Both the position numbers and the translations under genes were made by a program. Positions 54,102-63,620 of a stretch of 64,000 bases of DNA are shown one piece after another (positions within the stretch are counted from its first letter, which is position 1; each line of letters starts with the position of its first letter). The notes below the pieces were generated by a model that was not told the DNA's origin, searched no databases, and worked only from the letters and a program-made list of their open reading frames with translations. The DNA comes from GCA-002708315 sp963676635 (lineage in GTDB: Bacteria; Bacteroidota; Bacteroidia; Bacteroidales; F082), in the NCBI GenBank assembly GCA_963676635.1, contig OY781105.1:992001-1056000 (forward strand), read 5' to 3'.

Positions 54102-54695
54102 TCAGAAAAGCTTCATCTGGATATTGCTATTAAACGTTTTTCGGTGGTGCAAGGTAAGTCCGTGCTTCTGAATAGCCAGCTTATGCTCCATAGTAGGATA
54201 GCCCTTGTTATTATTCCATGAGTACACAGGAAATTCATTATGGATATTTTGCATATATTCATCACGATGCGTTTTTGCCAGAATAGAAGCAGCAGCAATA
54301 GACATATACTTTCCATCACCTTTAATAAAACATTTATGAGGTATATCCTTATAAGAGATAAACCTGTTACCATCTATCAGCAGCAATTCAGGTTTAACAA
54401 TAAGCTTGTCGATAGCCCTGTGCATAGACAGAAATGAAGCGTTAAGAATATTAACCTCATCAATCTCCTGAGGTGAATATGAAGCTACAGCCCAGGCGAC
54501 AGCCTCTTTCTCAATTATCTTACGCAGGGCATTTCTTGCCTTCTCACCCAGTTTTTTAGAATCATTAAGTATATCATTTTCAAAACCAGCAGGAAGAATT
54601 ACAGCAGCAGCAAATACCGGCCCTGCAAGACACCCTCTGCCAGCTTCATCACAACCAGCCTCAATCTGCGATTCATTATAATTTGCCAATAACAT
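54102..54695 (-). CDS. rnhB: Ribonuclease HII
   Basis: Removes RNA from RNA-DNA hybrids and single ribonucleotides from DNA. The 197-residue protein has GCDEAGRGCLAGPV with the first two acidic metal ligands (Asp16, Glu17), LLIDGN with the third, and SIAAASILAKTHRDEYM with the fourth region. Normal length. Last gene of the minus-strand operon, one base after the DUF6427-type gene. Confidence 0.94.
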   Translation of the reverse strand: MLLANYNESQIEAGCDEAGRGCLAGPVFAAAVILPAGFENDILNDSKKLGEKARNALRKIIEKEAVAWAVASYSPQEIDEVNILNASFLSMHRAIDKLIVKPELLLIDGNRFISYKDIPHKCFIKGDGKYMSIAAASILAKTHRDEYMQNIHNEFPVYSWNNNKGYPTMEHKLAIQKHGLTLHHRKTFNSNIQMKLF

Positions 54696-54696
54696 A

Positions 54697-55692
54697 TTAT
54701 ATACTCATCAGTAAATTATTAAAAACAGGAATATAGCTATTAATAACAATCAGCACCAGCAATATTGACATCAACAAATTCCACCACTTTTGCCTGATTA
54801 TTGAACCAAGCCAGCTACCCATTAATATTGATGCCGGTATAGCCAGTACAGTAACCAAAATCAATGATTCAGCAAAAAGTATCTGTATTACTAATAAAAC
54901 AACAATTAAATTAGTGATAAGGATCATGTTTCTCCTGAGATTAATATTCTTTTCATTTAGCTTACTGATTACCCTGAAAACGGAAACAATAATCAATAAA
55001 GCTACTATCCCAAAAATCAGCATTTCAACAAACTTCTCAGGATATATCAGATTAAATCCGGGAGAAAATGCTTCTTTATAAGAATCCATCATCATAAGAA
55101 GAACACCAGTATAAAAGTACCATGTTGCCAAAAAGGCATACGGAAGTGAAATTCCAATCAAAGGAATTACAAAAGTCCTCCATGTAGCCACTCTATGAAT
55201 CAATACAACATTCCATACAAAAACTACCAAAAAAATCAATGGTGAATAAAACAAAGATGCAAGTCCGATTAAAAAAGAAGCATTAAAAACCGCAGGTATA
55301 GAATTATTTTTGTTTGGGATATTAAGCAATGAAATAATCGCTAAAATCAGAATAAAGTTACATATAATAATCGGGTTGTTAATCATATTATCAGTAAATA
55401 CTGACATAAGAAGAATATAAAACAACATTATAAGAGTACTCAGTTTGGAAACAAAACCACTTTCAGCAGCAGCCTTGTTCACCACGAAAGCCGTTAATAG
55501 CAATAACAGGAATGCTGTAACCCATAAAAGCCCAGAAAATTCGTTAAGCAATATTGCAATATTCAAAGAAGAAGGCACAGCTGGCCGAATATATTCTGCA
55601 GAAATGAACAGACCGGGCACCCAAATCACCAAAGCAATCACCAATACAAGGATGTATCTGTCAAAGTAACCGGTACTAAAAAACTTAATCAT
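54697..55692 (-). CDS. DUF6427-type Bacteroidota membrane protein
   Basis: A 331-residue protein with about ten hydrophobic segments and short loops. A conserved central part (NASFLIGLASLFYSPLIFLVVFVWNVVLIHRVATWRTFVIPLIGISLPY) matches what I know as DUF6427, a family of unknown function found in Bacteroidota and often placed next to purD or a glycosyltransferase, as here. It lies nine bases after purD. Confidence 0.75.
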   Translation of the reverse strand: MIKFFSTGYFDRYILVLVIALVIWVPGLFISAEYIRPAVPSSLNIAILLNEFSGLLWVTAFLLLLLTAFVVNKAAAESGFVSKLSTLIMLFYILLMSVFTDNMINNPIIICNFILILAIISLLNIPNKNNSIPAVFNASFLIGLASLFYSPLIFLVVFVWNVVLIHRVATWRTFVIPLIGISLPYAFLATWYFYTGVLLMMMDSYKEAFSPGFNLIYPEKFVEMLIFGIVALLIIVSVFRVISKLNEKNINLRRNMILITNLIVVLLVIQILFAESLILVTVLAIPASILMGSWLGSIIRQKWWNLLMSILLVLIVINSYIPVFNNLLMSI

Positions 55693-55701
55693 TGTCGTAA
55701 G

Positions 55702-56988
55702 CTACAGGTCGAAACCAATATCACTACGAACATAACTATCTTCAAAATCAATTAGCTTAACATTAGCATAAGCTTGTTCAAGGGCAGTCTTCATATCAGG
55801 ACCAAGAGAAGTAACAGCAAGCACTCTGCCACCATTTGATTTAACGCTGTCGGATTCTATATCCCTTGCAGTACCAGCGTGAAACACTATACAATTGTTA
55901 ACATTATCAAGCCCCCGAATTGTTTTACCCTTCTCATAACTTCCCGGATAACCACCGGAAACCATCATAACAGATGCTGCAATTCTTGGATCAAACTCAA
56001 TAGTGCAGTCAGCCAGCTTTCCTTTGGCAGTAGCCTCAAAAAGCTCAACCAAATCAGAGCTAATGCGAGGCATTACTGATTCTGTCTCCGGATCACCCAT
56101 TCTGCAATTATACTCAATCACATAAGGATTATCATCAACTTTAATCAGCCCAAAAAAGATAAACCCCTTATAATCAATACCATCCTCCTTAAGTCCGTTA
56201 ACTGTTGGTTTAATGATCTGGTTATCTATTGTATTAAGAAAATCAGGTGTAGCAAAGCTTACAGGAGAAACAGAACCCATACCCCCGGTATTGAGGCCCG
56301 TATCAGCTTCACCAATACGTTTATAATCTTTTGCTTCAGGCAGAATTACATAATCAGTTCCATCGGTAAGGATAAATACCGACAGCTCGATACCATCCAA
56401 AAACTCTTCGATAACCACATTTGCAGATGCAGCCCCAAACTTACTATGAGAAATCATCGATTCCAATTCCTTTTTGGCTTCCTCCAGATCGTTTAAAATC
56501 AACACACCTTTGCCAGCAGCAAGACCGTCAGCTTTAAGAACATAAGGAGGCTTCAGGCTTTCAAGAAATGCCATGCCCTCTTCCAGGTTACTCTCATTAA
56601 AAGACTTATAGGCAGCAGTTGGAATTTTATGGCGCGCCATAAAATCTTTGGCAAAAGCCTTACTACCTTCCAGCATAGCACCTTTTTTTGAAGGACCTAT
56701 TAAAGGCACATCAGCTAATATCTTATCATTTTTAAAGAAATCATAAATACCTTCAACCAAAGGGGCCTCCGGTCCTACTATTACCATATCAATTTCATTT
56801 TCCACCACAAGCATCTTAATGCTATTGAAATCATTAAGATCAACAGGCAGGTTCAACCCGATATTTCTGGTACCTGCATTGCCAGGAGCTACAAACAGTT
56901 TTCCTGCTCTTTTACTCTGAACAACCTTCCAGGCAATAGCATGCTCGCGACCGCCGCTTCCAAGAATTAGTATATTTTTTTTATTCAT
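55702..56988 (-). CDS. purD: Phosphoribosylamine-glycine ligase
   Basis: Second step of purine synthesis: phosphoribosylamine, glycine and ATP give GAR. The 428-residue ATP-grasp protein starts with ILILGSGGREHAIAWK, followed by VGPEAPLVEGI, the ATP-grasp lysines (YVLKADGLAAGKGVLI), the conserved EEFLDGIELSVFIL, and YKGFIFFGLIKV...EYNCRMGDPETESVMPR. Normal length. It is separated from the upstream glycosyltransferase by 39 bases, the widest gap in the operon. Confidence 0.95.
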   Translation of the reverse strand: MNKKNILILGSGGREHAIAWKVVQSKRAGKLFVAPGNAGTRNIGLNLPVDLNDFNSIKMLVVENEIDMVIVGPEAPLVEGIYDFFKNDKILADVPLIGPSKKGAMLEGSKAFAKDFMARHKIPTAAYKSFNESNLEEGMAFLESLKPPYVLKADGLAAGKGVLILNDLEEAKKELESMISHSKFGAASANVVIEEFLDGIELSVFILTDGTDYVILPEAKDYKRIGEADTGLNTGGMGSVSPVSFATPDFLNTIDNQIIKPTVNGLKEDGIDYKGFIFFGLIKVDDNPYVIEYNCRMGDPETESVMPRISSDLVELFEATAKGKLADCTIEFDPRIAASVMMVSGGYPGSYEKGKTIRGLDNVNNCIVFHAGTARDIESDSVKSNGGRVLAVTSLGPDMKTALEQAYANVKLIDFEDSYVRSDIGFDL

Positions 56989-57027
56989 ATTCGTCTTAGT
57001 TTTTTTCTTTGAATTAGTTAATATTAG

Positions 57028-58152
57028 TTATTTAAGTGTTCTGAGAACTGACTCCCATAATCCTGATGCAGTGTTATCCCATGAAAAAACACTACGTCGT
57101 ATCCTACCCTTTTCAACAAGACTTTCGCATAACGACTTATCACTTTCAACAGAAGCCATTGCCTCTGAAATTTCATACACATCAGTTGGATCAACCAAAA
57201 GAGCAGCATCACCAGCTATCTCAGGCATCGCTGACACATTAGATGTTATTACAGGCACTTCAGCATTAAAAGCCTCAACAATAGGAATGCCAAACCCTTC
57301 AAATAATGAAGCGAAAACCAATGCTTTGGCAGACCCAAGCACTTTACAAAGCTCATCCTGATTAAGACGTCCGGTAAAAACAACATCAGATTTATGTTTC
57401 ATATTTTCATATGTATTCCTTATATCATCAGACCAATACATCTTTTCTCCAACAACAACAAATTTAATAAAGGATTTTGAATTTGTCTTGTAAATATCAA
57501 AAGCTTTAAAAATATTTGTAAGATTCTTTCTCGGGTTCAAAGCTCCGATAAACAAAAAGAAATCCCTTTCGTCAGTATATTTCTTCTTAACAGAAATCGT
57601 ATCAACATCACTAACAGGCTTATACATCAAGCCGGCACCATTGTAAACCACATCAATCTTTTCTTCAGGTACCAGATAATGCTGAGAAATATCCTTTCTG
57701 GAAAAGTCTGATACAGTAACAATTCTTGATGACTTTCGGGCAAATTTCGGTGAAAAGTGCTTATAATACCATCTGTAAACCCGTGGCATAATCTCAGGAT
57801 AATGCTCAAAATTAAGATCGTGCATTACAATAAGATCAGGCACTGGTGAGCGCAAAGATGTCATAGCATCAGGAGAAATAAAAATATCAGGTTTTAACTT
57901 GTTCAGCACCTTTGGCAATGAAAATTCATACCAGATATAATATAAAATCGGATGACGCGCAGGAGGACCAGTAACAACAGGTATTACATTGTCGCCAAAC
58001 ATAAACTCATCAGAATATGGCCTATCGAAAATAAAATAAAACTCGTGCTGCGGATTTGACTTAACAATCCTGATCAGCGACTCGTAAGTAAACCATCCGA
58101 TACCTTCAAGCTTATTCTTAAGCAACAATCTTGTATTTACAGCTATTTTCAA
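57028..58152 (-). CDS. Glycosyltransferase family 4
   Basis: A GT-B glycosyltransferase of about 374 residues: KIAVNTRLLLKNKLEGIGWFTYE at the N-terminus with the G-x-GxxTYE-type element, DLIVMHDLNFEHYPE in the middle, and the donor half with FLFIGALNPRKNLTNIFKAF and ALVFASLFEGFGIPIVEAFNAEVPVITSNVSAMPEIAGDAALLVDP, the EGFGLPxxEAxxxxxPV motif of mannosyl- and related transferases. No ATG exists at the start; TTG at 58152 gives the typical N-terminus and another TTG at 58176 is possible. The product is unknown. Confidence 0.83.
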   Translation of the reverse strand: MKIAVNTRLLLKNKLEGIGWFTYESLIRIVKSNPQHEFYFIFDRPYSDEFMFGDNVIPVVTGPPARHPILYYIWYEFSLPKVLNKLKPDIFISPDAMTSLRSPVPDLIVMHDLNFEHYPEIMPRVYRWYYKHFSPKFARKSSRIVTVSDFSRKDISQHYLVPEEKIDVVYNGAGLMYKPVSDVDTISVKKKYTDERDFFLFIGALNPRKNLTNIFKAFDIYKTNSKSFIKFVVVGEKMYWSDDIRNTYENMKHKSDVVFTGRLNQDELCKVLGSAKALVFASLFEGFGIPIVEAFNAEVPVITSNVSAMPEIAGDAALLVDPTDVYEISEAMASVESDKSLCESLVEKGRIRRSVFSWDNTASGLWESVLRTLK

Positions 58153-58192
58153 TCCTCTTCCTATAACAGGACGCAAATATCCAAAAAAAATA

Positions 58193-58750
58193 TCAGATGC
58201 GTGTATTTATTATCCTAAAAAGCGAAAAAGTAAACCATCCTATAAGCACACCAAATACAGCACCTGCCATAATATCAGTAGGATAATGAACACCAAGGTA
58301 AACACGACTAATACTAACAAATATAGCATATACAACCATTACAGGAGTAATCCAGGGATAATTATCACGTAAAAGTGCAATCAATAAAAATGATATGGCG
58401 AAGCTATTGGCTGCATGTGCTGAAAGAAAACCATACAAACCACCACATCCAAGGGGTGTATATAATATAGGAGTAAGTTCGGGGTTATGACAAGGCCTGA
58501 GTCGCTGGAAGACATTCTTGAAAAGATGAGTAGATCCCTGATCGGCAATAGTAATAGTAAGAGCAATTATTAACAATGGGAGCCAAACTTTTTTTCCAAA
58601 TTTTTTAACAGTAAGAAATAACAGGAAAAGATAAAAGGGTATCCATCCAAACTTAGAACTGGCAAAAGTCATTACAACATCCAGTGAAGAAGTGTGAATA
58701 CCATTTAAAGCCAGTAATATGCTTTGATCCAAAGAAATAATTGTTTCCAT
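58193..58750 (-). CDS. PAP2-family phosphatase
   Basis: A 185-residue membrane phosphatase with about six hydrophobic segments. The three acid-phosphatase motifs are present: K..RLRP (FKNVFQRLRPCHNP), SAH (GFLSAHAANSF) and SRVYLGVHYPTDIMAG (SR-x5-H-x3-D). Such proteins dephosphorylate undecaprenyl diphosphate or other lipid phosphates at the outer leaflet, a role that fits an operon with a murein peptidase and a glycosyltransferase. The exact substrate is not known. Confidence 0.88.
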   Translation of the reverse strand: METIISLDQSILLALNGIHTSSLDVVMTFASSKFGWIPFYLFLLFLTVKKFGKKVWLPLLIIALTITIADQGSTHLFKNVFQRLRPCHNPELTPILYTPLGCGGLYGFLSAHAANSFAISFLLIALLRDNYPWITPVMVVYAIFVSISRVYLGVHYPTDIMAGAVFGVLIGWFTFSLFRIINTRI

Positions 58751-58752
58751 TA

Positions 58753-59373
58753 TTAAAAATCTTCACCAGATAAAATCTTACTCCTAAGGTCTGAATATTC
58801 ATTATTATAAGGATCCCTTTGCATCATTATACTAAGATAATGCAGTAGCTTCTTCTTATTGCCTTTCTTTTTATATTTTTCAATTCGCTTAATATAATAC
58901 TCATCATCGTTACAACTAACACCTTCTTTACTTTCCTCACATATAAGCAAAGCATCTGTAGTATTTGTTTCAGTACCTTTGAGCACAAACTGAATAGGAA
59001 TAACCATTGTAGTATACTTATCATCTTTACAAGTATTCCATTGTCCTTCAGTTGAATTAAAGAACATAGAAATTGCATCTTCTATACCATAGCCTAAAGG
59101 ATTCTGAACTTTTAGCTCAGATATAACTCCTTTACAATCAACAACAACTTTCACAATAGCAATACCAACAATACAATTGTACTTTGCAGCTTCAGGATAA
59201 ATAGCATTCTTTGCAAAGGCTTTCTCAAATGAGTAGTAACCACCTTTAAATCTGTAATTCAATATCTCAATCACACTATTTTTACGCGCTTCTGATATTG
59301 TTATATTCTCCTGACTGTTAACAACCTGAGATAATAATGTTAATAATAAGAGTGCTATTATTCTAATATTCAT
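58753..59373 (-). CDS. Secreted protein with TonB C-terminal-like domain
   Basis: About 206 residues from the ATG at 59373, chosen because it directly gives a clean signal peptide (ending VNSQ); an ATG at 59391 would overlap the MerR gene. The middle part (KNAIYPEAAKYNCIVGIAIVKVVVDCKGVISELKVQNPLGYGIEDAI) follows the TonB_C pattern of a YP-x2A start, VxVxFxVxxxGxI, and a helix. The usual N-terminal membrane helix and proline-rich linker of TonB are missing, so it is probably a free periplasmic protein and not the energy transducer. The lysine-rich C-terminal part (KKKGNKKKLLHYL) looks helical and TPR-like. Confidence 0.7.
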   Translation of the reverse strand: MNIRIIALLLLTLLSQVVNSQENITISEARKNSVIEILNYRFKGGYYSFEKAFAKNAIYPEAAKYNCIVGIAIVKVVVDCKGVISELKVQNPLGYGIEDAISMFFNSTEGQWNTCKDDKYTTMVIPIQFVLKGTETNTTDALLICEESKEGVSCNDDEYYIKRIEKYKKKGNKKKLLHYLSIMMQRDPYNNEYSDLRSKILSGEDF

Positions 59374-59380
59374 GATTTTG

Positions 59381-59722
59381 TTATTTTTCATCAACTTTTG
59401 TTTGAAGAGTAGACTTTATTTCTTCCAGAAAAGACTTTGTTTTGTTAAGAGTTGAAATAACTTCAATCTTCTCAAATGACTTTTCTTCCTTTTTTTTATT
59501 TATATACTCAAGCGCACCTTTAATGGTCATCCCCTTTTCCTTAACAAGGTGATAGATAATTCCAAAATTATCAATATCCTTGTTAGTATAATAACGAGTA
59601 CCTTTATGATTTTTATGAGGTTTTATCAAAGGAAATTGTTGCTCCCAGTATCTGATCAATGAAGTGCTAACATTAAATTTAGCAGCTACATCCCCGATTT
59701 TATAATAAACCTGTTTGCTCAT
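59381..59722 (-). CDS. MerR-family transcriptional regulator
   Basis: A 113-residue protein: winged-helix DNA-binding part (KIGDVAAKFNVSTSLIRYWEQQFPLIKP, then a TRYYT wing) and a following helix pair, with a coiled-coil C-terminus (ISTLNKTKSFLEEIKSTLQTK). The W-E-Q-x-F-P-L pattern is the one of the small MerR proteins found next to M23 peptidases in Bacteroidota. No metal- or drug-binding cysteines are seen. It is placed 18 bases after the M23 gene and overlaps or abuts the TonB_C-like gene. Confidence 0.87.
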   Translation of the reverse strand: MSKQVYYKIGDVAAKFNVSTSLIRYWEQQFPLIKPHKNHKGTRYYTNKDIDNFGIIYHLVKEKGMTIKGALEYINKKKEEKSFEKIEVISTLNKTKSFLEEIKSTLQTKVDEK

Positions 59723-59740
59723 AAAAAAACTGTTTACAGA

Positions 59741-60712
59741 TTAGTCGAGAGACTGATTTGGAATTTTTGACAATGTAAGTATTGTTTCAAACTCATCAGG
59801 AGTAAGGTCATTAAAGAAATAATAAATAGGATTAACTTTCCTGTTATTTTTACGCACTTCATAATGTAAGTGGGGAGCAGTTGATTTACCTGTATTACCA
59901 ACAGTTGCAATAATCTGCCCTCGTGTTACCTTATCCCCTTTTTTCACTTTAAATTCATTAATATGAGCATAAAATGTTTCATACCCAAAACCATGATCGA
60001 TGGTTACTGTATTACCGTAACCTCGTCGTGATTTCCTGATTTTCGTAACCACACCAGAACCACTTGAATAGATTGGAGTTCCCTGAGGAGCACTGAAGTC
60101 AACACCAGAGTGAAATTTTCTGATTTTGTATATAGGATCAATGCGATAACCATAATATGATGACAGTCTTTTAAGCTCCTTATTGCTCACAGGTTGAATA
60201 GCAGGAATACACGACAGCATCATTTCCTTATTGCGAGCCATTTCAAAAACTTCATCAAATGATTTAGACTGCACATATAACTCACTGGCTATATTATCAA
60301 GCTTTTTGGCAGTCTCTATTAAAAGCTCTGAATTATTATATCCTTCGAGTTTTGCATATCTGTCAACACCACCATAACCAGCCACTCGCACTGATCTGGG
60401 AATAGGTTCAGCTTCAAAAATCACTCTATAAATATCATCATCCCTTTCAGCCATTTCATCCACAAGCAATTGAAGATTATCCAAACGATCGTTCATTATC
60501 TGATATTGTAGTTCATAGTGCGATAATTCACTTTTAAGAATCCTTTCTTTTGGAGTTTCCAAAAAGGTATATGCTAAAGCAACAACTACAACTGCCATTG
60601 CCATTGTAATAATAGTAAACAGTAACACTCTGAAAATATGATGCCATGAAGACAATTTCACCTCTTCATAAGACAACGAATTTTCGTTAAAATGATATTT
60701 TGTTTTAGCCAT
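59741..60712 (-). CDS. M23-family peptidoglycan endopeptidase
   Basis: A 323-residue LytM-type metallopeptidase with one N-terminal membrane helix (about residues 26-50), a coiled-coil stretch (LKSELSHYELQYQIMNDRLDNLQLLVDEM), and the C-terminal catalytic domain. The zinc ligands are seen in HSGVDFSAPQGTPIYS (first His and Asp) and HLHYEVR (HxH). Such envelope-anchored enzymes cut peptide bridges or are activators of amidases in cell division, and in other bacteria are governed by FtsEX. First gene of the eight-gene operon. Confidence 0.9.
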   Translation of the reverse strand: MAKTKYHFNENSLSYEEVKLSSWHHIFRVLLFTIITMAMAVVVVALAYTFLETPKERILKSELSHYELQYQIMNDRLDNLQLLVDEMAERDDDIYRVIFEAEPIPRSVRVAGYGGVDRYAKLEGYNNSELLIETAKKLDNIASELYVQSKSFDEVFEMARNKEMMLSCIPAIQPVSNKELKRLSSYYGYRIDPIYKIRKFHSGVDFSAPQGTPIYSSGSGVVTKIRKSRRGYGNTVTIDHGFGYETFYAHINEFKVKKGDKVTRGQIIATVGNTGKSTAPHLHYEVRKNNRKVNPIYYFFNDLTPDEFETILTLSKIPNQSLD

Positions 60713-60748
60713 ATTAAAGTATTCAGATGCGAAATTAATTATTTAGTC

Positions 60749-60756
60749 TAAATTTG
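60749..60756 (+). promoter_or_regulatory. -7 box of alaS
   Basis: TAAATTTG, 51 bases before the ATG at 60808. -33 not evident. Confidence 0.4.
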
Positions 60757-60767
60757 CAATCCTAAAA

Positions 60768-60786
60768 TTGTTAAATGTTTTAACAA
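60768..60786. repeat. TTGTTAAA-N3-TTTAACAA inverted repeat in the alaS leader
   Basis: Perfect 8-bp arms around TGT, between the -7 box and the alaS start. It could act as an operator or leader hairpin. The same arm word occurs in three other leaders. Confidence 0.4.
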
Positions 60787-60807
60787 CATAATGTTAACTT
60801 ATTGAAT

Positions 60808-63447
60808 ATGAAATCTATTGAGATCAGAGAAGCTTTTCTGGACTTTTTTAAAAGCAAACAACACGTTATTGTTCCATCTGCACCTATGGTTGTAAAGAAC
60901 GATCCGACACTTATGTTTACAAATGCGGGCATGAATCAGTTCAAAGATTTATTCCTCGGAAACTCCCCTGTAATAAATCCACGTATAGCTGACACACAGA
61001 AATGTCTTCGCGTTAGTGGTAAACATAACGATCTGGACGAAGTAGGTCACGACACTTATCATCACACAATGTTTGAAATGCTTGGGAACTGGTCTTTTGG
61101 AGACCCATCGGGCAAAACCAAAGGCTATTTTAAAGATGAGGCAATCGCCTGGGCATGGGAATTATTCACTGATATCTATCATATTAACAAGGAAGATCTT
61201 TATGTAACTGTATTTGAAGGCGATAAAACTGATGGCCTCATGCCTGATGAGGAGTCAAAGCAGTTATGGCAAAGATTTCTACCAGATGATAAGATTCTTT
61301 ATGGTTCAAAAAAAGACAATTTTTGGGAAATGGGAGACACAGGTCCGTGTGGCCCTTGCTCTGAAATTCATATTGATATAAGACCACAGGAAGAAAAAGA
61401 CAAAATCTCAGGAAGAGAACTTGTTAACAAGGATCATCCCGAAGTGATTGAAATATGGAACCTGGTGTTTATCGAGTTTAACCGACAGTCTGATGGCAAG
61501 TTAGTTCCGCTCGCTGCCAAACATGTTGACACAGGCATGGGCTTTGAACGTTTAGCAATGGTACTTCAGGGCGTACGTTCCAACTACGACACAGATATCT
61601 TCACACCTCTTATAAATAAAATATCCAGCATGTCAGGAATAGCATATGGTAAAAATGGCGATAACGACATAGCCATGCGTGTAATTGCTGACCACCTGAG
61701 AGCTGTTACCTTTGCCGTTGCCGACGGTCAGCTACCTTCAAACACAGGGGCCGGATATGTAATAAGAAGAATACTACGCCGTGCTGTGCGTTACGGGTTT
61801 ACATTCCTCGGATTTAACGAACCAACGATCTTCAAATTATTGCCAGTTCTCCAGAAACAAATGGGTGATGCTTTTCCTGAATTGATTGCTCAGGGTGAAT
61901 TTATCAGCCAGGTGATTAAAGAAGAGGAAATTGCATTCCTACGTACTCTTGATCATGGAATACGTATGTTTGAGAAATATATCCAGAACAAGCCTGATGA
62001 AAAGACTATCGACGGTGAATTCGCTTTTGAACTATTCGATACCTTTGGTTTCCCTATTGATCTTACTCAACTGATTGCCCGTGAAAAAGGCCTGGATGTG
62101 GACATGAAAGGGTTCAAAGAAGGCCTTGATAAACAAAAAGCACGTTCAAGGAAGGATGCTTCTGTTGACACAGGAGACTGGATAGTGATTAATGATAATA
62201 ATAATCAAGAATTTGTAGGCTATCATACTCTTGAATCACAAACTAATATCATTAAATACAGAAAAGTAGTAAAAAGCAAGAAGACTCTGTATGAGATTAT
62301 TCTTGATCGTACTCCTTTCTATGCTGAGTCGGGGGGGCAAATTGGTGACAGAGGTACCCTTTCTTCCGCAAAGGAAACCATCAAAATTATTGATACAAAA
62401 AAAGAAAATAACCAGTTTGTGCATATCTCTGCATCAGCACCTGAATTTCCTGAAGAACCTATGGTAGCAAAAGTAGATGCTAACAAGCGTAAACTGGTTA
62501 CTGCCAATCATAGTGCTACTCACCTTATGCATGCATCATTAAGGAAAGTACTTGGCACTCATGTTGAACAAAAGGGCTCACTTGTAACAGACGAAAGACT
62601 TCGCTTTGACTTTTCACACTTTGGCAAGATGAGTGAAGATGAGATTAAAGAGGTTGAAAAAACTGTTAACAATCAAATAAGAAGAAATATCCCGATAGAT
62701 ATCCAAAACGACATAAGCATGGATAAAGCTGTAGAAATGGGAGCTATGGCATTGTTTGGCGAGAAATATGGGGATAAAGTCCGTGTTGTAACTTTCGACA
62801 GGGATTATTCCATTGAGCTTTGTGGAGGCACACACGTTGATGCCACTGGTGATATTGGTTACTTTAAAATTGTTAGCGAAAGCGGAATTGCAGCCGGTGT
62901 AAGGCGTATTGAAGCCTTTACAGGAGAGAAAGCAGAAGATTACGTTTATGATAACATTGACGCACTTAATGAGATTAAAGGAATGTTCAAGAACCAGCCT
63001 AACACTATAATGGCTGTCTCCAACATTATTGAACAACATAATAAGCTGCAGAAAGAAATTGATAAAATGAACAAGGAACAAGCTCTACAGCTTGCAGAAA
63101 ACCTGTTTACATCTGCTGAAACAATTAACGATATAAGATTTATTGCCAACGAAACAAAACTTGACGTCAATCAGGCTAAAACTCTTGCAGGAGAATTGCG
63201 AAATAAAGCTGCGAATGTTTTCTGTGTTCTCTCAGTTAAAAACGGAGATAAGGTAAACTTGATAGTCAGTATCTCCGACAACCTTATATCAGATAAAGGA
63301 TTAAATGCAGGTAAAATAATAAAAGAAATTTCTAAGCATATAAAAGGAGGTGGCGGTGGTCAGCCTTTCCTGGCAACAGCAGGAGGAAAAGATGCTTCAG
63401 GAGTTAAAGCAGCCTTTGAAGCAGCAAAAGAACATATTCCGGGTTGA
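60808..63447 (+). CDS. alaS: Alanine-tRNA ligase
   Basis: Charges tRNA-Ala. The 879-residue enzyme has the catalytic class II core (FTNAGMNQFKDLFLG, HHTMFEMLGNWSFGDP, WNLVFIEFNRQSDG), the tRNA-recognition helices, the editing domain with zinc ligands in NHSATHLMHASLR and CGGTH, and the C-terminal DHHA1-type part with GGGGGQPFLATAGGKD. Normal length. The ATG at 60808 is preferred over a TTG two codons upstream. A promoter box and an inverted repeat precede it. Downstream lies array C. Confidence 0.96.
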   Translation: MKSIEIREAFLDFFKSKQHVIVPSAPMVVKNDPTLMFTNAGMNQFKDLFLGNSPVINPRIADTQKCLRVSGKHNDLDEVGHDTYHHTMFEMLGNWSFGDPSGKTKGYFKDEAIAWAWELFTDIYHINKEDLYVTVFEGDKTDGLMPDEESKQLWQRFLPDDKILYGSKKDNFWEMGDTGPCGPCSEIHIDIRPQEEKDKISGRELVNKDHPEVIEIWNLVFIEFNRQSDGKLVPLAAKHVDTGMGFERLAMVLQGVRSNYDTDIFTPLINKISSMSGIAYGKNGDNDIAMRVIADHLRAVTFAVADGQLPSNTGAGYVIRRILRRAVRYGFTFLGFNEPTIFKLLPVLQKQMGDAFPELIAQGEFISQVIKEEEIAFLRTLDHGIRMFEKYIQNKPDEKTIDGEFAFELFDTFGFPIDLTQLIAREKGLDVDMKGFKEGLDKQKARSRKDASVDTGDWIVINDNNNQEFVGYHTLESQTNIIKYRKVVKSKKTLYEIILDRTPFYAESGGQIGDRGTLSSAKETIKIIDTKKENNQFVHISASAPEFPEEPMVAKVDANKRKLVTANHSATHLMHASLRKVLGTHVEQKGSLVTDERLRFDFSHFGKMSEDEIKEVEKTVNNQIRRNIPIDIQNDISMDKAVEMGAMALFGEKYGDKVRVVTFDRDYSIELCGGTHVDATGDIGYFKIVSESGIAAGVRRIEAFTGEKAEDYVYDNIDALNEIKGMFKNQPNTIMAVSNIIEQHNKLQKEIDKMNKEQALQLAENLFTSAETINDIRFIANETKLDVNQAKTLAGELRNKAANVFCVLSVKNGDKVNLIVSISDNLISDKGLNAGKIIKEISKHIKGGGGGQPFLATAGGKDASGVKAAFEAAKEHIPG

Positions 63448-63620
63448 TTGATAGATAATCTAAAAGGATCAAACCAATTTCCCGGGGAGAAAGTGCTACT
63501 TTGCTGAGTTGTATGTATTACATTGGATTGAACCCGGTATAAAAGCAATAACTTATGCGAGATAAAGCATTGAGGTAAATTTCTCTCCTTTCAAAGATTC
63601 CATTTCCTTTTCACATAATA

